A DNA stretch of 64,000 nucleotides from JABIAG01 sp964561995. GTDB taxonomy: Archaea > Nanobdellota > Nanobdellia > Woesearchaeales > JABIAG01. Under the pieces are notes generated by a model. The model worked only from the letters and a program-made list of their open reading frames with translations. It made no database searches and was not told the DNA's origin. The DNA lies in contig CAZLQZ010000002.1 of the NCBI GenBank assembly GCA_964561995.1, positions 62,001 to 126,000 on the forward strand, read 5' to 3'. Numbering within the stretch: the first letter of the stretch is position 1; each line of letters begins with the position of its first letter. Made by a program: the position numbers and the translations under genes. Positions 18,138-26,891 of this stretch are shown piece after piece.

Positions 18138-19972
18138 TTGTATTAGAAGAAAGAAATCAGGAATTGCTGCAAAAATTCAAAAAGAAACATGAAGAATTTC
18201 AAAAATATAGTAATCTTGTTAATCATGTTAATATTGTAAAAAGTTATCTTGAAAATCTGGATTGGAAAGTTAAAGAAAATTCCAATATGAGTTTTTCTTT
18301 GCAAGGTTTAAATAATTATATTACTTCTAAAGTTACAACTGATTTTTGGTTGTCAACAATTTATAGTGCGAAAATTGCCGATGCTCATAAAGAAGGCGAT
18401 ATGCACATTCATGATTTGTCTATGTTGAGTCCTTATTGTGTAGGGTGGGATTTGATGGATTTATTATTGAAGGGTTTTGGTGGTGTTTCAAATAAAATAC
18501 AATCTTTGCCCCCTAAACATTTCAAGTCTGCTTTAGGTCAAATTGTTAATTTCTTTTATACTTTACAAGGCGAAAGTGCTGGAGCTCAAGCATTTTCTAA
18601 TCTTGATACTTTACTAGCTCCTTTTATTAGATTTGACAATTTAAGTTATGATGAAGTCAAACAAGCTTTGCAAGAATTTATTTTTAATCTTAATATTCCA
18701 ACTAGGACCGGTTTTCAAACACCTTTTACAAATCTTACTTTTGATTTGAAATGTAGTCCAATATTTAAACAACTATTTGTAATTATTGGTGGAAAACCTG
18801 TTGATTTTAAATATGGTGAATTTCAAAAAGAAATGGATTTACTGAATAAAGCTTTTGCAGATGTAATGATTGAAGGGGACGCATCTGGCAGAGTTTTTTC
18901 TTTTCCAATTCCGACATATAATATAACTAAAGATTTTGATTGGGATAATGAGAATTATGAAAAAATCTGGATTATGACTGCAAAATATGGTGTTCCTTAT
19001 TTTGCTAATTATATTAATTCTGATATGAAACCCGAAGATGCAATGAGCATGTGTTGCAGGTTGAGATTGGATAAAAGACAATTAAATAAACGGGGTGGTG
19101 GGTTGTTTGGTTCTAATCCTTTAACTGGTTCGTTGGGTGTTGTAACTATTAATCTTCCAAGAATTAGTTTTATTTCAAAAAGTATGTCTGATTTTAAAGA
19201 AAATCTTTTATCTATTCTGGAATTAGCAAAAGATTCTTTAGAATTAAAAAGAGTAATCATTGAACAATTTACTGAGTTGGGTTTGTATCCTTATTCAAAA
19301 TTTTATCTTAGTTCCATTAAAAAAAATCATGGTGAATATTGGGCTAATCATTTTTCTACAATTGGGATTGTTGGAATGAATGAAGCATTAATTAATCTTG
19401 TTGGCAAAGATATTACTAGTAGTGCTGGTTCAAATGCTGCAAAAGAAATTTTGGATTTTATGAGAGAAAAAATTTTAGAATATCAGAAAAAAACAGGAAA
19501 TAATTATAATTTAGAAGCTACTCCTGCTGAAGGAACTTCTTATAGGTTGGCAAATTTAGATAATAAAAAGTTCTCATTATCAAATTCTTATTACACCAAT
19601 TCTTCACAATTGCCTGTTGGATTTACGGATGATTTATTTCATGCATTAGATTTGCAAGATGAAATTCAGTGTAAATATACTGGGGGTACTGTGTTTCATG
19701 CTTTTATTGGTGAAGAATTGCCCGATTCTAAATCTGTAAAACAATTAGTAAAGAAAATTGCTTCAAATTATTCTTTACCTTATTTTACTTTAACTCCTAC
19801 TTTTAGTATTTGTTTACAGCACAATTATATTTCTGGAAAACATGAAATTTGTCCTACTTGTGGGAAGAAATGTGAAGTTTATAGTCGTATTGTTGGTTAT
19901 TTAAGACCTGTTGATCAGTGGAATAAGGGCAAGCAAAAAGAGTTTTTTGATAGAAAGGAATTTTTAGTATGA
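18134..19972 (+). CDS. nrdD: Anaerobic (class III) ribonucleoside-triphosphate reductase
   Basis: 612 residues. It reduces ribonucleotides to deoxyribonucleotides using a glycyl radical. The core starts with EGDMHIHDLSMLSPYCVGWDL (residues about 88-107). The C-terminus has a Zn-binding Cys cluster (C573, C576, C580) and RIVGYLRPV with the radical glycine at about residue 588. Family members usually carry an N-terminal ATP-cone of about 100 residues for allosteric control. Here the N-terminus goes almost directly into the catalytic barrel, so the cone is missing. Tight 4-base overlaps with nrdR and nrdG show an operon. It implies growth without oxygen. Confidence 0.95.
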   Translation: MIVLEERNQELLQKFKKKHEEFQKYSNLVNHVNIVKSYLENLDWKVKENSNMSFSLQGLNNYITSKVTTDFWLSTIYSAKIADAHKEGDMHIHDLSMLSPYCVGWDLMDLLLKGFGGVSNKIQSLPPKHFKSALGQIVNFFYTLQGESAGAQAFSNLDTLLAPFIRFDNLSYDEVKQALQEFIFNLNIPTRTGFQTPFTNLTFDLKCSPIFKQLFVIIGGKPVDFKYGEFQKEMDLLNKAFADVMIEGDASGRVFSFPIPTYNITKDFDWDNENYEKIWIMTAKYGVPYFANYINSDMKPEDAMSMCCRLRLDKRQLNKRGGGLFGSNPLTGSLGVVTINLPRISFISKSMSDFKENLLSILELAKDSLELKRVIIEQFTELGLYPYSKFYLSSIKKNHGEYWANHFSTIGIVGMNEALINLVGKDITSSAGSNAAKEILDFMREKILEYQKKTGNNYNLEATPAEGTSYRLANLDNKKFSLSNSYYTNSSQLPVGFTDDLFHALDLQDEIQCKYTGGTVFHAFIGEELPDSKSVKQLVKKIASNYSLPYFTLTPTFSICLQHNYISGKHEICPTCGKKCEVYSRIVGYLRPVDQWNKGKQKEFFDRKEFLV

Positions 19973-20445
19973 TTGGTGCATTTCAAAAATTAACTTTGCA
20001 AGATTATCCTGGTAGGGTTGCTTGTATAATTTTCACGAGAGGTTGTAATTTAAGGTGTAGTTATTGTCATAATCCTGATTTATTAAAAGAAGGTAAAAAT
20101 ATTTCTGAAATTGAAATTTTAAATTTTCTTGAAAACAGAAAAAATTTGCTTGATGGGGTTGTAGTTACTGGTGGTGAGCCAACAATTCATGGTGACTTGC
20201 CTAATTTATTGTTTAAAATTAAAAAACTGGGTTACTCAATTAAATTATATACTAATGGTACTAGACCTTTGATGCTAAAAAAGTTAACTGAAAAAAATTT
20301 GGTTGATGTAGTTGCAATGGATTATGAATTAAGTGATGAGAAATCTAAAAAAATTGTAAAAGAAAGTGGTGTTGAATATGAATTAAGGGTTCATTCTGAT
20401 GAAAATGTAAAAGAAAAGAATGCAGTTTACTATGATATAAAATAA
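19969..20445 (+). CDS. nrdG: Anaerobic ribonucleotide reductase activating radical-SAM protein, short
   Basis: 158 residues. GCNLRCSYCHNPD holds the CxxxCxxC motif (C26, C30, C33) that binds the 4Fe-4S cluster. GVVVTGGEPTIHGDL is the SAM-contacting glycine-rich loop. The opening FQKLTLQDYPGRVACIIFTRGC is typical of the NrdG-like family TIGR02495. It would install the glycyl radical on NrdD. The protein ends soon after the VEYELRVHS strand, whereas relatives I know are roughly 190-230 residues, so the C-terminus looks shortened. The stop lies three bases before the 3' end of the tRNA-Trp gene on the other strand. Confidence 0.88.
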   Translation: MIGAFQKLTLQDYPGRVACIIFTRGCNLRCSYCHNPDLLKEGKNISEIEILNFLENRKNLLDGVVVTGGEPTIHGDLPNLLFKIKKLGYSIKLYTNGTRPLMLKKLTEKNLVDVVAMDYELSDEKSKKIVKESGVEYELRVHSDENVKEKNAVYYDIK

Positions 20446-20448
20446 ATA

Positions 20449-20562
20449 TGGGGATGTGAGGATTTGAACCCCAATCCGTCGGTATCTTCAAAAATCATTG
20501 ACTTTCGTCTCATATTTCCATTGTTGGAGCCGACTATTCTAGCCAGATTATACTACATCCCC
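20449..20562 (-). tRNA. tRNA-Trp(CCA) with a 40-nt intron
   Basis: The acceptor stem GGGGATG pairs with CATCCCC and the discriminator is A; CCA is not encoded. The anticodon stem is GTCGG/CCGAC and the loop reads CT-CCA-A. The T arm is TGGGG-TTCAAAT-CCTCA with one wobble. The D stem is weak (TAT/ATA). The mature RNA would be 74 nt: exon 1 at 20562-20524 and exon 2 at 20483-20449. The intron at 20523-20484 lies at the canonical 37/38 position. A bulge-helix-bulge with one mismatch can be drawn, and the intron contains the hairpin GAC-GAAA-GTC. A TATA-like box at 20593-20601 is about 35 bases upstream. Confidence 0.88.
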
Positions 20563-20605
20563 TATAACCTTTTGTTAAAGAACTATATTCATTTTATAAA
20601 TATTT

Positions 20606-20875
20606 CTACCAATTGGGTATTTCTTTAAGTTTTTTTGAACTTTCGACTGCATATCTTGCTTTTTTTTTGGAAGTATAAATTGAAAATGGTTTAAAATTTT
20701 CTTTAGTTTCTACTAATTCTTTTTTTTCATTAAGGAAGTATACATTTATTGGAAAAAATACAAAACATGTGTGTAAGTTAATGTTCATTTCCTTGCCTAA
20801 ATCTAAAACTATTGTTTTTTTCTTAGAAAACATCAGACCTTTTGTTAAACTAAATATGTTGTTACAAATTTTCAT
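20606..20875 (-). CDS. DUF192 family protein
   Basis: 89 residues. TKGLMFSKKK, LHTCFVFFPINVYFLN and the ending ARYAVESSKKL match the DUF192 signature (RGLMFR, FWMKNTPIPLDVVFLD and YVLELPAG-like positions). It is shorter than usual because the extreme ends are trimmed. The biochemical function of DUF192 is not known to me. The start overlaps the stop of the upstream coiled-coil/winged-helix gene by 4 bases, so they form a two-gene operon. No signal peptide is present, although many DUF192 proteins are exported. Confidence 0.75.
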   Translation of the reverse strand: MKICNNIFSLTKGLMFSKKKTIVLDLGKEMNINLHTCFVFFPINVYFLNEKKELVETKENFKPFSIYTSKKKARYAVESSKKLKEIPNW

Positions 20876-21255
20876 TGTACAAGTATTTCCATTTTATTGA
20901 TTTTGCCATTTCTTTTTAATTCTTCTATGTATCTGTAAAATGATGCTTTTGAACAGTATTTTTGTTGGTCAACTATTATTTCTTTAATTTCTGGTATTGA
21001 TTGATTTATTTCTAATTGTTCTATTATTTTTTGTTTGATTATGCCTTTTTTATTTCTATTAAGTTTGTTATTTATTTCAGTTTGGAGGGTTGGAGCAATT
21101 TTCACATTTTGTATTTTTCCTTCCAAGTGTATAATTTTTTCTTTTAATTCTTTATTTTCTGACTTTATTTTATTTATGTCTGATTTTAAAAAATCTATGT
21201 CTTTTTTTATTTTGGAAAAACTTTCTTTCAGTGCTTCTTTTAGTTCTGTTTCCAT
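20872..21255 (-). CDS. Coiled-coil protein with C-terminal helix-turn-helix
   Basis: 127 residues. Residues about 1-55 are a charged heptad-like coiled coil (FSKIKKDIDFLKSDINKIK, LKEKIIHLEGKIQNVK). Residues about 70-125 look like a winged-helix DNA-binding domain (IIKQKIIEQLEINQSIPEI, KYCSKASFYRYIEELKRNG). A dimeric DNA-binding regulator is inferred. The TATA box (21277-21286, minus strand) is about 28 bases from the ATG, so the mRNA should be leaderless. The phased TGAGACT array starts immediately upstream of that promoter, which makes this protein an obvious candidate to bind the array. No family name assigned. Confidence 0.7.
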   Translation of the reverse strand: METELKEALKESFSKIKKDIDFLKSDINKIKSENKELKEKIIHLEGKIQNVKIAPTLQTEINNKLNRNKKGIIKQKIIEQLEINQSIPEIKEIIVDQQKYCSKASFYRYIEELKRNGKINKMEILVQ

Positions 21256-21297
21256 ATCTTTTTTCTTATTTTTTTCTTATTTAAACATTTCTGTTTT

Positions 21298-21450
21298 TGA
21301 GACAAGTCTGAGACTAGTCTCATTTGAGACTGGGACTTTGGTGAGACTAGCTTGAGACTGATTTCTCCACAGGAAATGGGGGGGTGTCTGAGACTTCTCT
21401 GAGACTGTCCTGAGACTCTTCTGGGGCTGGCTTGAGACTATTTTGAGACT
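21298..21450. repeat. Two arrays of TGAGACT at 11-bp spacing
   Basis: Array 2 has TGAGACT at 21389, 21400, 21411, 21433 and 21444, with a degenerate TGGGGCT at 21422. All are exactly 11 bp apart. Array 1 has TGAGACA at 21298, TGAGACT at 21309, 21342 and 21353, and TGGGACT at 21331, again on an 11-bp grid with one empty position at 21320. One extra copy lies off the grid at 21325. The copy at 21309 is part of a 14-bp perfect palindrome TGAGACTAGTCTCA (21309-21322). The stretch is GC-richer than its surroundings. Eleven is not a multiple of three, so it is not coding repetition. It fits stacked sites on one DNA face upstream of the regulator gene ending at 21255. Confidence 0.92.
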
Positions 21451-21531
21451 TTATTTATTTGCCCAGGCCTTTTTAGACGTTAATTAGTCAATAGATTCTC
21501 AAATGGTCTTTGAGTACTAGATTTACACAAA

Positions 21532-21541
21532 ATTTATATAG
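21532..21541 (+). promoter_or_regulatory. TATA box of the 21564 surface gene
   Basis: ATTTATATAG is centred about 28 bases before the ATG at 21564, which predicts a very short or absent leader. It lies about 80 bp downstream of the phased repeat array. Confidence 0.55.
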
Positions 21542-21563
21542 TATTTTTAAGATTTAACTTCTT

Positions 21564-24104
21564 ATGAAGAAATCTATATCTTTTCTTATCTGTATGTTGT
21601 TTTTAGCTAGTTTTGTATCTGCCGGATATTCTTCTAACGCTCATACTGCTACGGTTTCTTGGGTAGTTCCTATTCCTACTCAAATATATGAACACAGTAA
21701 AAGTGCATTTATGCTTAAAGTTGATAATGGTCTTGGTGCTGGAAATAAAAGTATTGATTTTGTAAGTTTGAACACATATAATTTTGAAGTTCAACCAATT
21801 ACGCCAAATAATTGGAATTTGATTTCAAGTCAATTTACTTCAAATTGGTCAACAAATCTTGTTGCACTTGCAAATGGTGCTTCTCAAATATTTCAATTTA
21901 ATCTTACTGCTCCTAATGTAATTGGCAATACGGTATATAATGTAACTATCCTTACTAATGATACTGTTTCAAGTCAAAATATCAATAATCTTTCAATTAC
22001 TGTACTTAATGATGTAATTCCTCCAAGATATACTATTATAAACCCATTAAATGCAACAATTGTTAAAAATGAAACTATTTTGTTTAATATTACTTATACT
22101 GAATCAGAATCTGGATTTAATAATGGAAGTTTAATATACAATTATACTTCTTTGCTTTTTGAATCAGAATTAAAAAATTATTTGTTGATGGATTGTGTTA
22201 TAAATAGTTGTAATACTTTTCTTAATATTACAAAATTAGAATCCTTTTTTAGTTTAAAGTTTAATTTGACAGATAAGGCTGGCAACCATAATGAAACTCC
22301 TTACATTTGGTTGTATGTAGATGTCGATTCTCCAACAATTAACAATATTTTTCCAGATGATGGATTTAATACTAGTTTAGAATTGTTTAACGTAACTGTT
22401 AATGTTTCTGATGATTCATTTAGTTTAGATTCTGGATTTTCTCCCTTAGTTAATTGTAGTGTTAATATTGATAATATTTATTTTTCAAGTGTAACTTTTA
22501 ATTCTAATAATACTAAATCAATTGAATCTAACATTTCATCTTTAATCGATGGAAATCATTCGTGGTATGTTGAATGTGTAGATAAGACTGGGTGGAATAC
22601 TGTTTCTTCAAATAGAACTTTTAAATTTGATACTACGGGTCCTGTTATTTCATTAATTAATCCTTTAAACAATTCTGTTATTGAAGAGGGATCAATTGTA
22701 AATCTTAATGTTGTTGATGGTTTAAGTGATGTTGATGTAGTTTGGTATACTAATTCAAGTAATAATGTAACTATTAATCCATATAATGTTAATACTAGTG
22801 GGTGGAGTTACGGAATTAATTATTTAAATGTCTTTGCAAATGATTCTTTAGGTAATTTAGGTCAAAATTTGTTTACTTTTAAAGTTGATAATTTAGGTCC
22901 AAGTATAATTTTATTACATCCTAATAATAATTCCTTATCAAATTCAGTAAGATTTAATGCTACTGATGAATTTAGTTTTAATTTAAGTTGTAATTTGTTA
23001 ATTAATGGTAGTATTAATCAAACTGTTATTGCACAGAATTCAACTGAAAAATAAATTAATTTAAGTTTAATTGATGGATCTTACAGATGGCAAATTAATT
23101 GTTCTGATATTTTTAACAATTCAAATGCAAGTGAAGTTAGAGTAATTAAATTAGATAATACTGTTCCCTTTATAGAAATAATATCTCCATTAAATAATAG
23201 TAATGGTCAAACAGTTAATGTATCTTATAATTATACTGAAAATAATTTAGCAAATTGTAGTGTTTATGTTAATGGTGTTTTAAATAAAACTAGTAATGGG
23301 AATAATTTTACAATTAATTTATCTTCATCTAATTTAGAACAAATAATTAATGTTTCTTGTTTGGATCTTGCAGGTAATGTTGGTTGGAGTGACGATGCTA
23401 TAGTTTATCATGATAATATCAGTCCTGTTTTGGGAAATACTTCTGTATTTGTAACTTATAACTCTGCAAAAATTAATTGGAGTGTAAGTGAAATAGCTAA
23501 TAATAGTGTAAATTATACTCATTCAGGTAATAATAATTCATTTTTAACTTATGGTAATCTTAATGCTTTTGCAGAAGTTAATTTAACAAGTTTAGGTGCC
23601 AATACTCTATATTTTTATTATGTAAGTTCTTGTGATAAATTCAATCAATGTTCAAATAGTAGTTTATTAAATTTTACAACAACTTTTGCTCCATCAAGTC
23701 CTAGTTCTAGTGGTGGCGGTGGTAGTAGTAATGATGATTCAGAAGATGATACTGATTTTATTTGCTATGAAGAATGGATTTGCGGACCTTGGTCTAGTTG
23801 TGTAGATGGTGAAGAAACAAAAAAATGTTTTGATGGTAATAATTGTGGGACTGATGATGATAAACCTGAAATGTCTAGAGAATGTGAATTAGTCTTGGAA
23901 GAAAATGATGATGGAGATACTTCTGACGATGTAAATGTTTTGGGTAATGAAACTCAAGAAAATGGTTTGGGTGGAGTAACTGGTGCTTTTTTAGGTATTA
24001 ATTCATTTACTTGGTTTGGAATAATTGGTTTATTTTTAATAATCATAATTCTCTTGATTTGGTTGTATATATCTAAAAGAAAAATTAAAGTTGAATTAGA
24101 TTAA
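21564..24104 (+). pseudogene. Large sequon-rich surface protein interrupted by an in-frame TAA
   Basis: Frame +3 runs from the ATG at 21564 to 24104 (846 codons plus stop) and is open except for one TAA at 23052-23054. Translation after the stop continues seamlessly (INLSLIDGSYRWQINCSD), with the same Asn/Ser/Thr-rich Ig-like repeats. The product would have a signal peptide (FLICMLFLASFVSA) and several Ig-like modules. A Gly/Ser linker near codon 716 leads to a thrombospondin-1-like unit (EEWICGPWSSCVDGEE), and a C-terminal membrane helix is followed by a basic tail. As it stands, translation would give a 496-residue secreted N-terminal piece. Causes could be a real nonsense mutation, a sequencing error or recoding. 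TAA ends most other genes here, so genome-wide recoding is unlikely. Confidence 0.8.
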
Positions 24105-24989
24105 ACTTTCAAATTCTTTTAAGAATTTTTTTACAATTTCTTTTTCTCTGATTATGATTATGTTCTCATCATTTATTTTATTTCCCGAACCTGTTGGGTT
24201 ATAGCTGCCTGTTATTACTGTATTGTTATCTATAATGAATGTTTTATGATGTAGTGTATGAGGATTAGAATCTAAAAAAACTTCAAAGCTCGAGTTCATA
24301 AATTTAAACTTATTGTATTTCATATTTATTCTTTTTTTTTCCATTACGCCTTTTACTTCAATATCTTTACTTTTTTCAATTAATAGCTGAGCAATATCTT
24401 GATCTGTAAAAGAAAATGTCATAAAGTAAATGCTTTCTTTTGCTTTTTTTAATTCATTTAAAACTTTTTCTTGACAATTATCTTCAGGACAAAAATAATT
24501 GTTTAATATTTTATTGTTTAAAACAATAGTTGGATATTTCACCTTACTTCCTTTTCCATAAACTTCATAATCTAATTCTTTGAATTCATCCAAGTAATTT
24601 TTAGCTAAATAATCTGATTCAATGATTAATACATTGTTGTTATTTTTGTAATTGCCATTTAATGTGGGGTTCATGCTTCCAGTCCAGATTATGCTATTAT
24701 TTATAATGCAAAATTTGTTGTGCATTAGACCGCTTTTTCTTTTATGAATTATTAGTTCATCGACATTGTCTTTTATTTCTTTTAAGTTTAAATCATAGAA
24801 AGCACATTTTACTTCTGAGTTTTTTGTTAGTTTGACAAACTCATTTGAGCAGTTAGTTTTTGGACAAAAAAATACTGTTGTTTTTCCTTGTTCTGTTGGA
24901 ATTGGATTCTGAACAATTTCAGCAGTAAAATTATTCAAACTACAAGCTGTTAGTAATAATAATAATAGTAAAAGTATTGCATATTTCAT
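24096..24989 (-). CDS. Phospholipase-D-like lipoprotein
   Basis: 297 residues. The N-terminus ILLLLLLLLTACSL is a lipoprotein-style signal with a potential lipidated Cys16. Two PLD half-sites are present: MHNKFCIINNSIIWTGSMNP, and LHHKTFIIDNN followed by VITGSYNPTGSGN. Each has the HxK dyad and downstream Asn/Ser. Such proteins hydrolyse phosphodiesters in phospholipids or nucleic acids, and the compact two-motif form resembles Nuc-type nucleases. It should face outward, anchored by lipid. Its 3' end overlaps the convergent surface gene by 9 bases. Whether the substrate is DNA or lipid cannot be decided. Confidence 0.87.
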   Translation of the reverse strand: MKYAILLLLLLLLTACSLNNFTAEIVQNPIPTEQGKTTVFFCPKTNCSNEFVKLTKNSEVKCAFYDLNLKEIKDNVDELIIHKRKSGLMHNKFCIINNSIIWTGSMNPTLNGNYKNNNNVLIIESDYLAKNYLDEFKELDYEVYGKGSKVKYPTIVLNNKILNNYFCPEDNCQEKVLNELKKAKESIYFMTFSFTDQDIAQLLIEKSKDIEVKGVMEKKRINMKYNKFKFMNSSFEVFLDSNPHTLHHKTFIIDNNTVITGSYNPTGSGNKINDENIIIIREKEIVKKFLKEFESLI

Positions 24990-25110
24990 GATTTAATTTA
25001 TATTTTTATTATTAATAAATCTTAATGAAGAAATTTCGTAATTTTTCTAGTTATTTCGGAATATTTTTGAAATCAAGTATTAACCTTATATTAATTTTAT
25101 ATTATAAATA

Positions 25111-25119
25111 TTTATAAAC
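25111..25119 (+). promoter_or_regulatory. TATA box of the symporter gene
   Basis: TTTATAAAC is centred 26 bases before the ATG at 25141. The transcript would begin at or next to the start codon, so the mRNA should be leaderless. Confidence 0.6.
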
Positions 25120-25140
25120 TTTAATTATTTGTAGTATTAT

Positions 25141-26472
25141 ATGGAATTATCAGTTGGTAATTTGATTTTAATTGGATTATATTTCTTAATAGTATTTGCA
25201 ATTGGTTTTTGGGTTAAAAAAAAAGAAAGTGTTAAAGATTATTTGAATGCTAATCGAAAGGTTGGTTTATTACAAACTACTGCTTCAATTGTAGCTGTCA
25301 TGGGTGGAATGATGATTGTTGCTCAGGCAACTTTGGGATTTGAAATGGGTATTGCTGCAGTATGGTATTTTATTGGTATTGCATTAGGCATGGTATTTTT
25401 AGGTTTTTGTGCTGGTAAAGTTAGAAAAATTGCTATTGAAAAAAACTTTTTGACTTTGTCTGATTATTTTATGGAAAAATTTGATTATAAAAATAAAATT
25501 TTGGCTGCGATTATTCTTTTTATTGCTTTTTTTTCATTATTAGTTGGTCAGTTTATTGCAGCTGGTAGTTTATTTTCACCTTTATTGGGGATTCATTATT
25601 CCGCTTCAATTATTTTAATGATGGTTACAGTATTGATTTATTTGCTTTTAGGTGGTTTTAAAGCTGTTATAAAAACAGATTTATTACAATTTTTTATTAT
25701 GGCAATAGTTTTTTTCTCAATTCTTTTTGTAATTAATATAGGTGATTATGCACCTGAACAAGTTAATATTTCTTCCATCGGTGGGTCATATATTGCAATC
25801 TTTTTACTAATTGGTGCTTTTGCAATTTTGAGTGGTCCTGATATTTGGCAAAGAATATTTTCTGCAAAAGATTCTAAAACTGCAAAAAATGCTTCTTTTT
25901 TGTCTGCGGCTTTATTTTTAATTTTTGGTACTGTTTTAACAATTATTGGAATTGCAGCTAAGAATAATTTTTCAGGAATAAAACCCGAAGAAGCTTTGTA
26001 TTATGGTTTGTTTCAACTTATTCCTTTACCTTTAATTGGAATCGCAATTATTTTTATTTTAGCAGCAATTATGTCCACAATCGATACTGAATTATTTTAT
26101 TTGTCTTCAAGTATTTCAAAAGATTTTCTTCAAAATAAACATATTTATTCTGAAAAAGAACTGGTGAAAAATATTAGAAAGTATATTTTAATTATAGCTA
26201 TAGTTTCAGCATTGACTGCAATATTTTTCTCAAATATTATTACTCTTATTTTTGGAATTGTGAGTTTATCTTTAGCAGTATCTCCGTCACTTGTTGCTTC
26301 TTTTTTTTGGAAATTAAAAAACAATGCTGTTTTTATTAGTATGCTTTCTGGTTTAATTAGTTTAGTGGTTCTTTTTATTTTTGGAAGTTTTAATCCTGAT
26401 ACTTCTTTAATACCTTTGCCTGTTGCAATTTTATTTTTAATTGTAGGGCAAATATTTTGTCGAAAAAAATAG
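25141..26472 (+). CDS. Sodium:solute symporter (SSS family)
   Basis: 443 residues with about 12-13 membrane helices. Family features include the opening FAIGFWVKKKESVKDYLNANRK, TASIVAVMGGMMIVAQA in the first core helices, the FLTLSDYFMEKF loop and LLLGGFKAVIKTDLLQ. These match SSS transporters (PutP/PanF-like), which import organic solutes with Na+. It stands alone on the + strand between convergent neighbours. The substrate (amino acid, sugar or vitamin) is not predictable. The length is slightly below the usual 480-550 residues. Confidence 0.87.
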   Translation: MELSVGNLILIGLYFLIVFAIGFWVKKKESVKDYLNANRKVGLLQTTASIVAVMGGMMIVAQATLGFEMGIAAVWYFIGIALGMVFLGFCAGKVRKIAIEKNFLTLSDYFMEKFDYKNKILAAIILFIAFFSLLVGQFIAAGSLFSPLLGIHYSASIILMMVTVLIYLLLGGFKAVIKTDLLQFFIMAIVFFSILFVINIGDYAPEQVNISSIGGSYIAIFLLIGAFAILSGPDIWQRIFSAKDSKTAKNASFLSAALFLIFGTVLTIIGIAAKNNFSGIKPEEALYYGLFQLIPLPLIGIAIIFILAAIMSTIDTELFYLSSSISKDFLQNKHIYSEKELVKNIRKYILIIAIVSALTAIFFSNIITLIFGIVSLSLAVSPSLVASFFWKLKNNAVFISMLSGLISLVVLFIFGSFNPDTSLIPLPVAILFLIVGQIFCRKK

Positions 26473-26474
26473 AA

Positions 26475-26768
26475 TTATAATATTTTTGTTGCACTAATTA
26501 ACTTGAACATTAAAGTAATTGCAATAATTATTATTACAGTTCCCAAAACAATTCCCGCAATTTGTATTGTAACTTTATCATTGTTAGCATTATTTGTTCT
26601 TGAGTGATTTACGTAGCTAATTCCAATGAAAATGTATAACGTTAATACCGAAAATATAACATTTTTAAATAAATCATCTCCAATTACAATAAATAAAATG
26701 GAAATCATAAATCCAATTAGTGAAAGTCTATGTATCCATGTTAATATTGAATCTAATTTGTTGTTCAT
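26475..26768 (-). CDS. Small three-helix membrane protein
   Basis: 97 residues with three hydrophobic helices: about 12-29, 34-53 and 68-92. I do not recognise a family. It is convergent with the symporter gene with two bases between the stops. A minus-strand TATA-like GATTTATAAAGA around 26838-26849 supports independent transcription. Function unknown. Confidence 0.6.
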   Translation of the reverse strand: MNNKLDSILTWIHRLSLIGFMISILFIVIGDDLFKNVIFSVLTLYIFIGISYVNHSRTNNANNDKVTIQIAGIVLGTVIIIIAITLMFKLISATKIL

Positions 26769-26891
26769 ATTGTTGTATTTATTTATTTAAGTTAAATAAC
26801 TTTGTTACTACTTTAGAATGCTCCCTTATAGAAATCTTTATAAATCTCTTTATCTTCCTTTTTAATTAATTATTATCTATCACCTCTTTTT

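Noticed and set aside
20484..20523. C/D-box guide RNA in the tRNA-Trp intron
   Set aside because: Only 40 nt long, with no clear C and D box pair in the right order.
21298..21450. CRISPR array
   Set aside because: The repeats are only 7 bp with 4-bp spacers. No 25-40 bp repeat-spacer pattern and no cas genes are present.
23052..23054. TAA recoded as an amino acid
   Set aside because: TAA is the normal stop for many intact genes in the window, so local nonsense mutation or sequence error is simpler.
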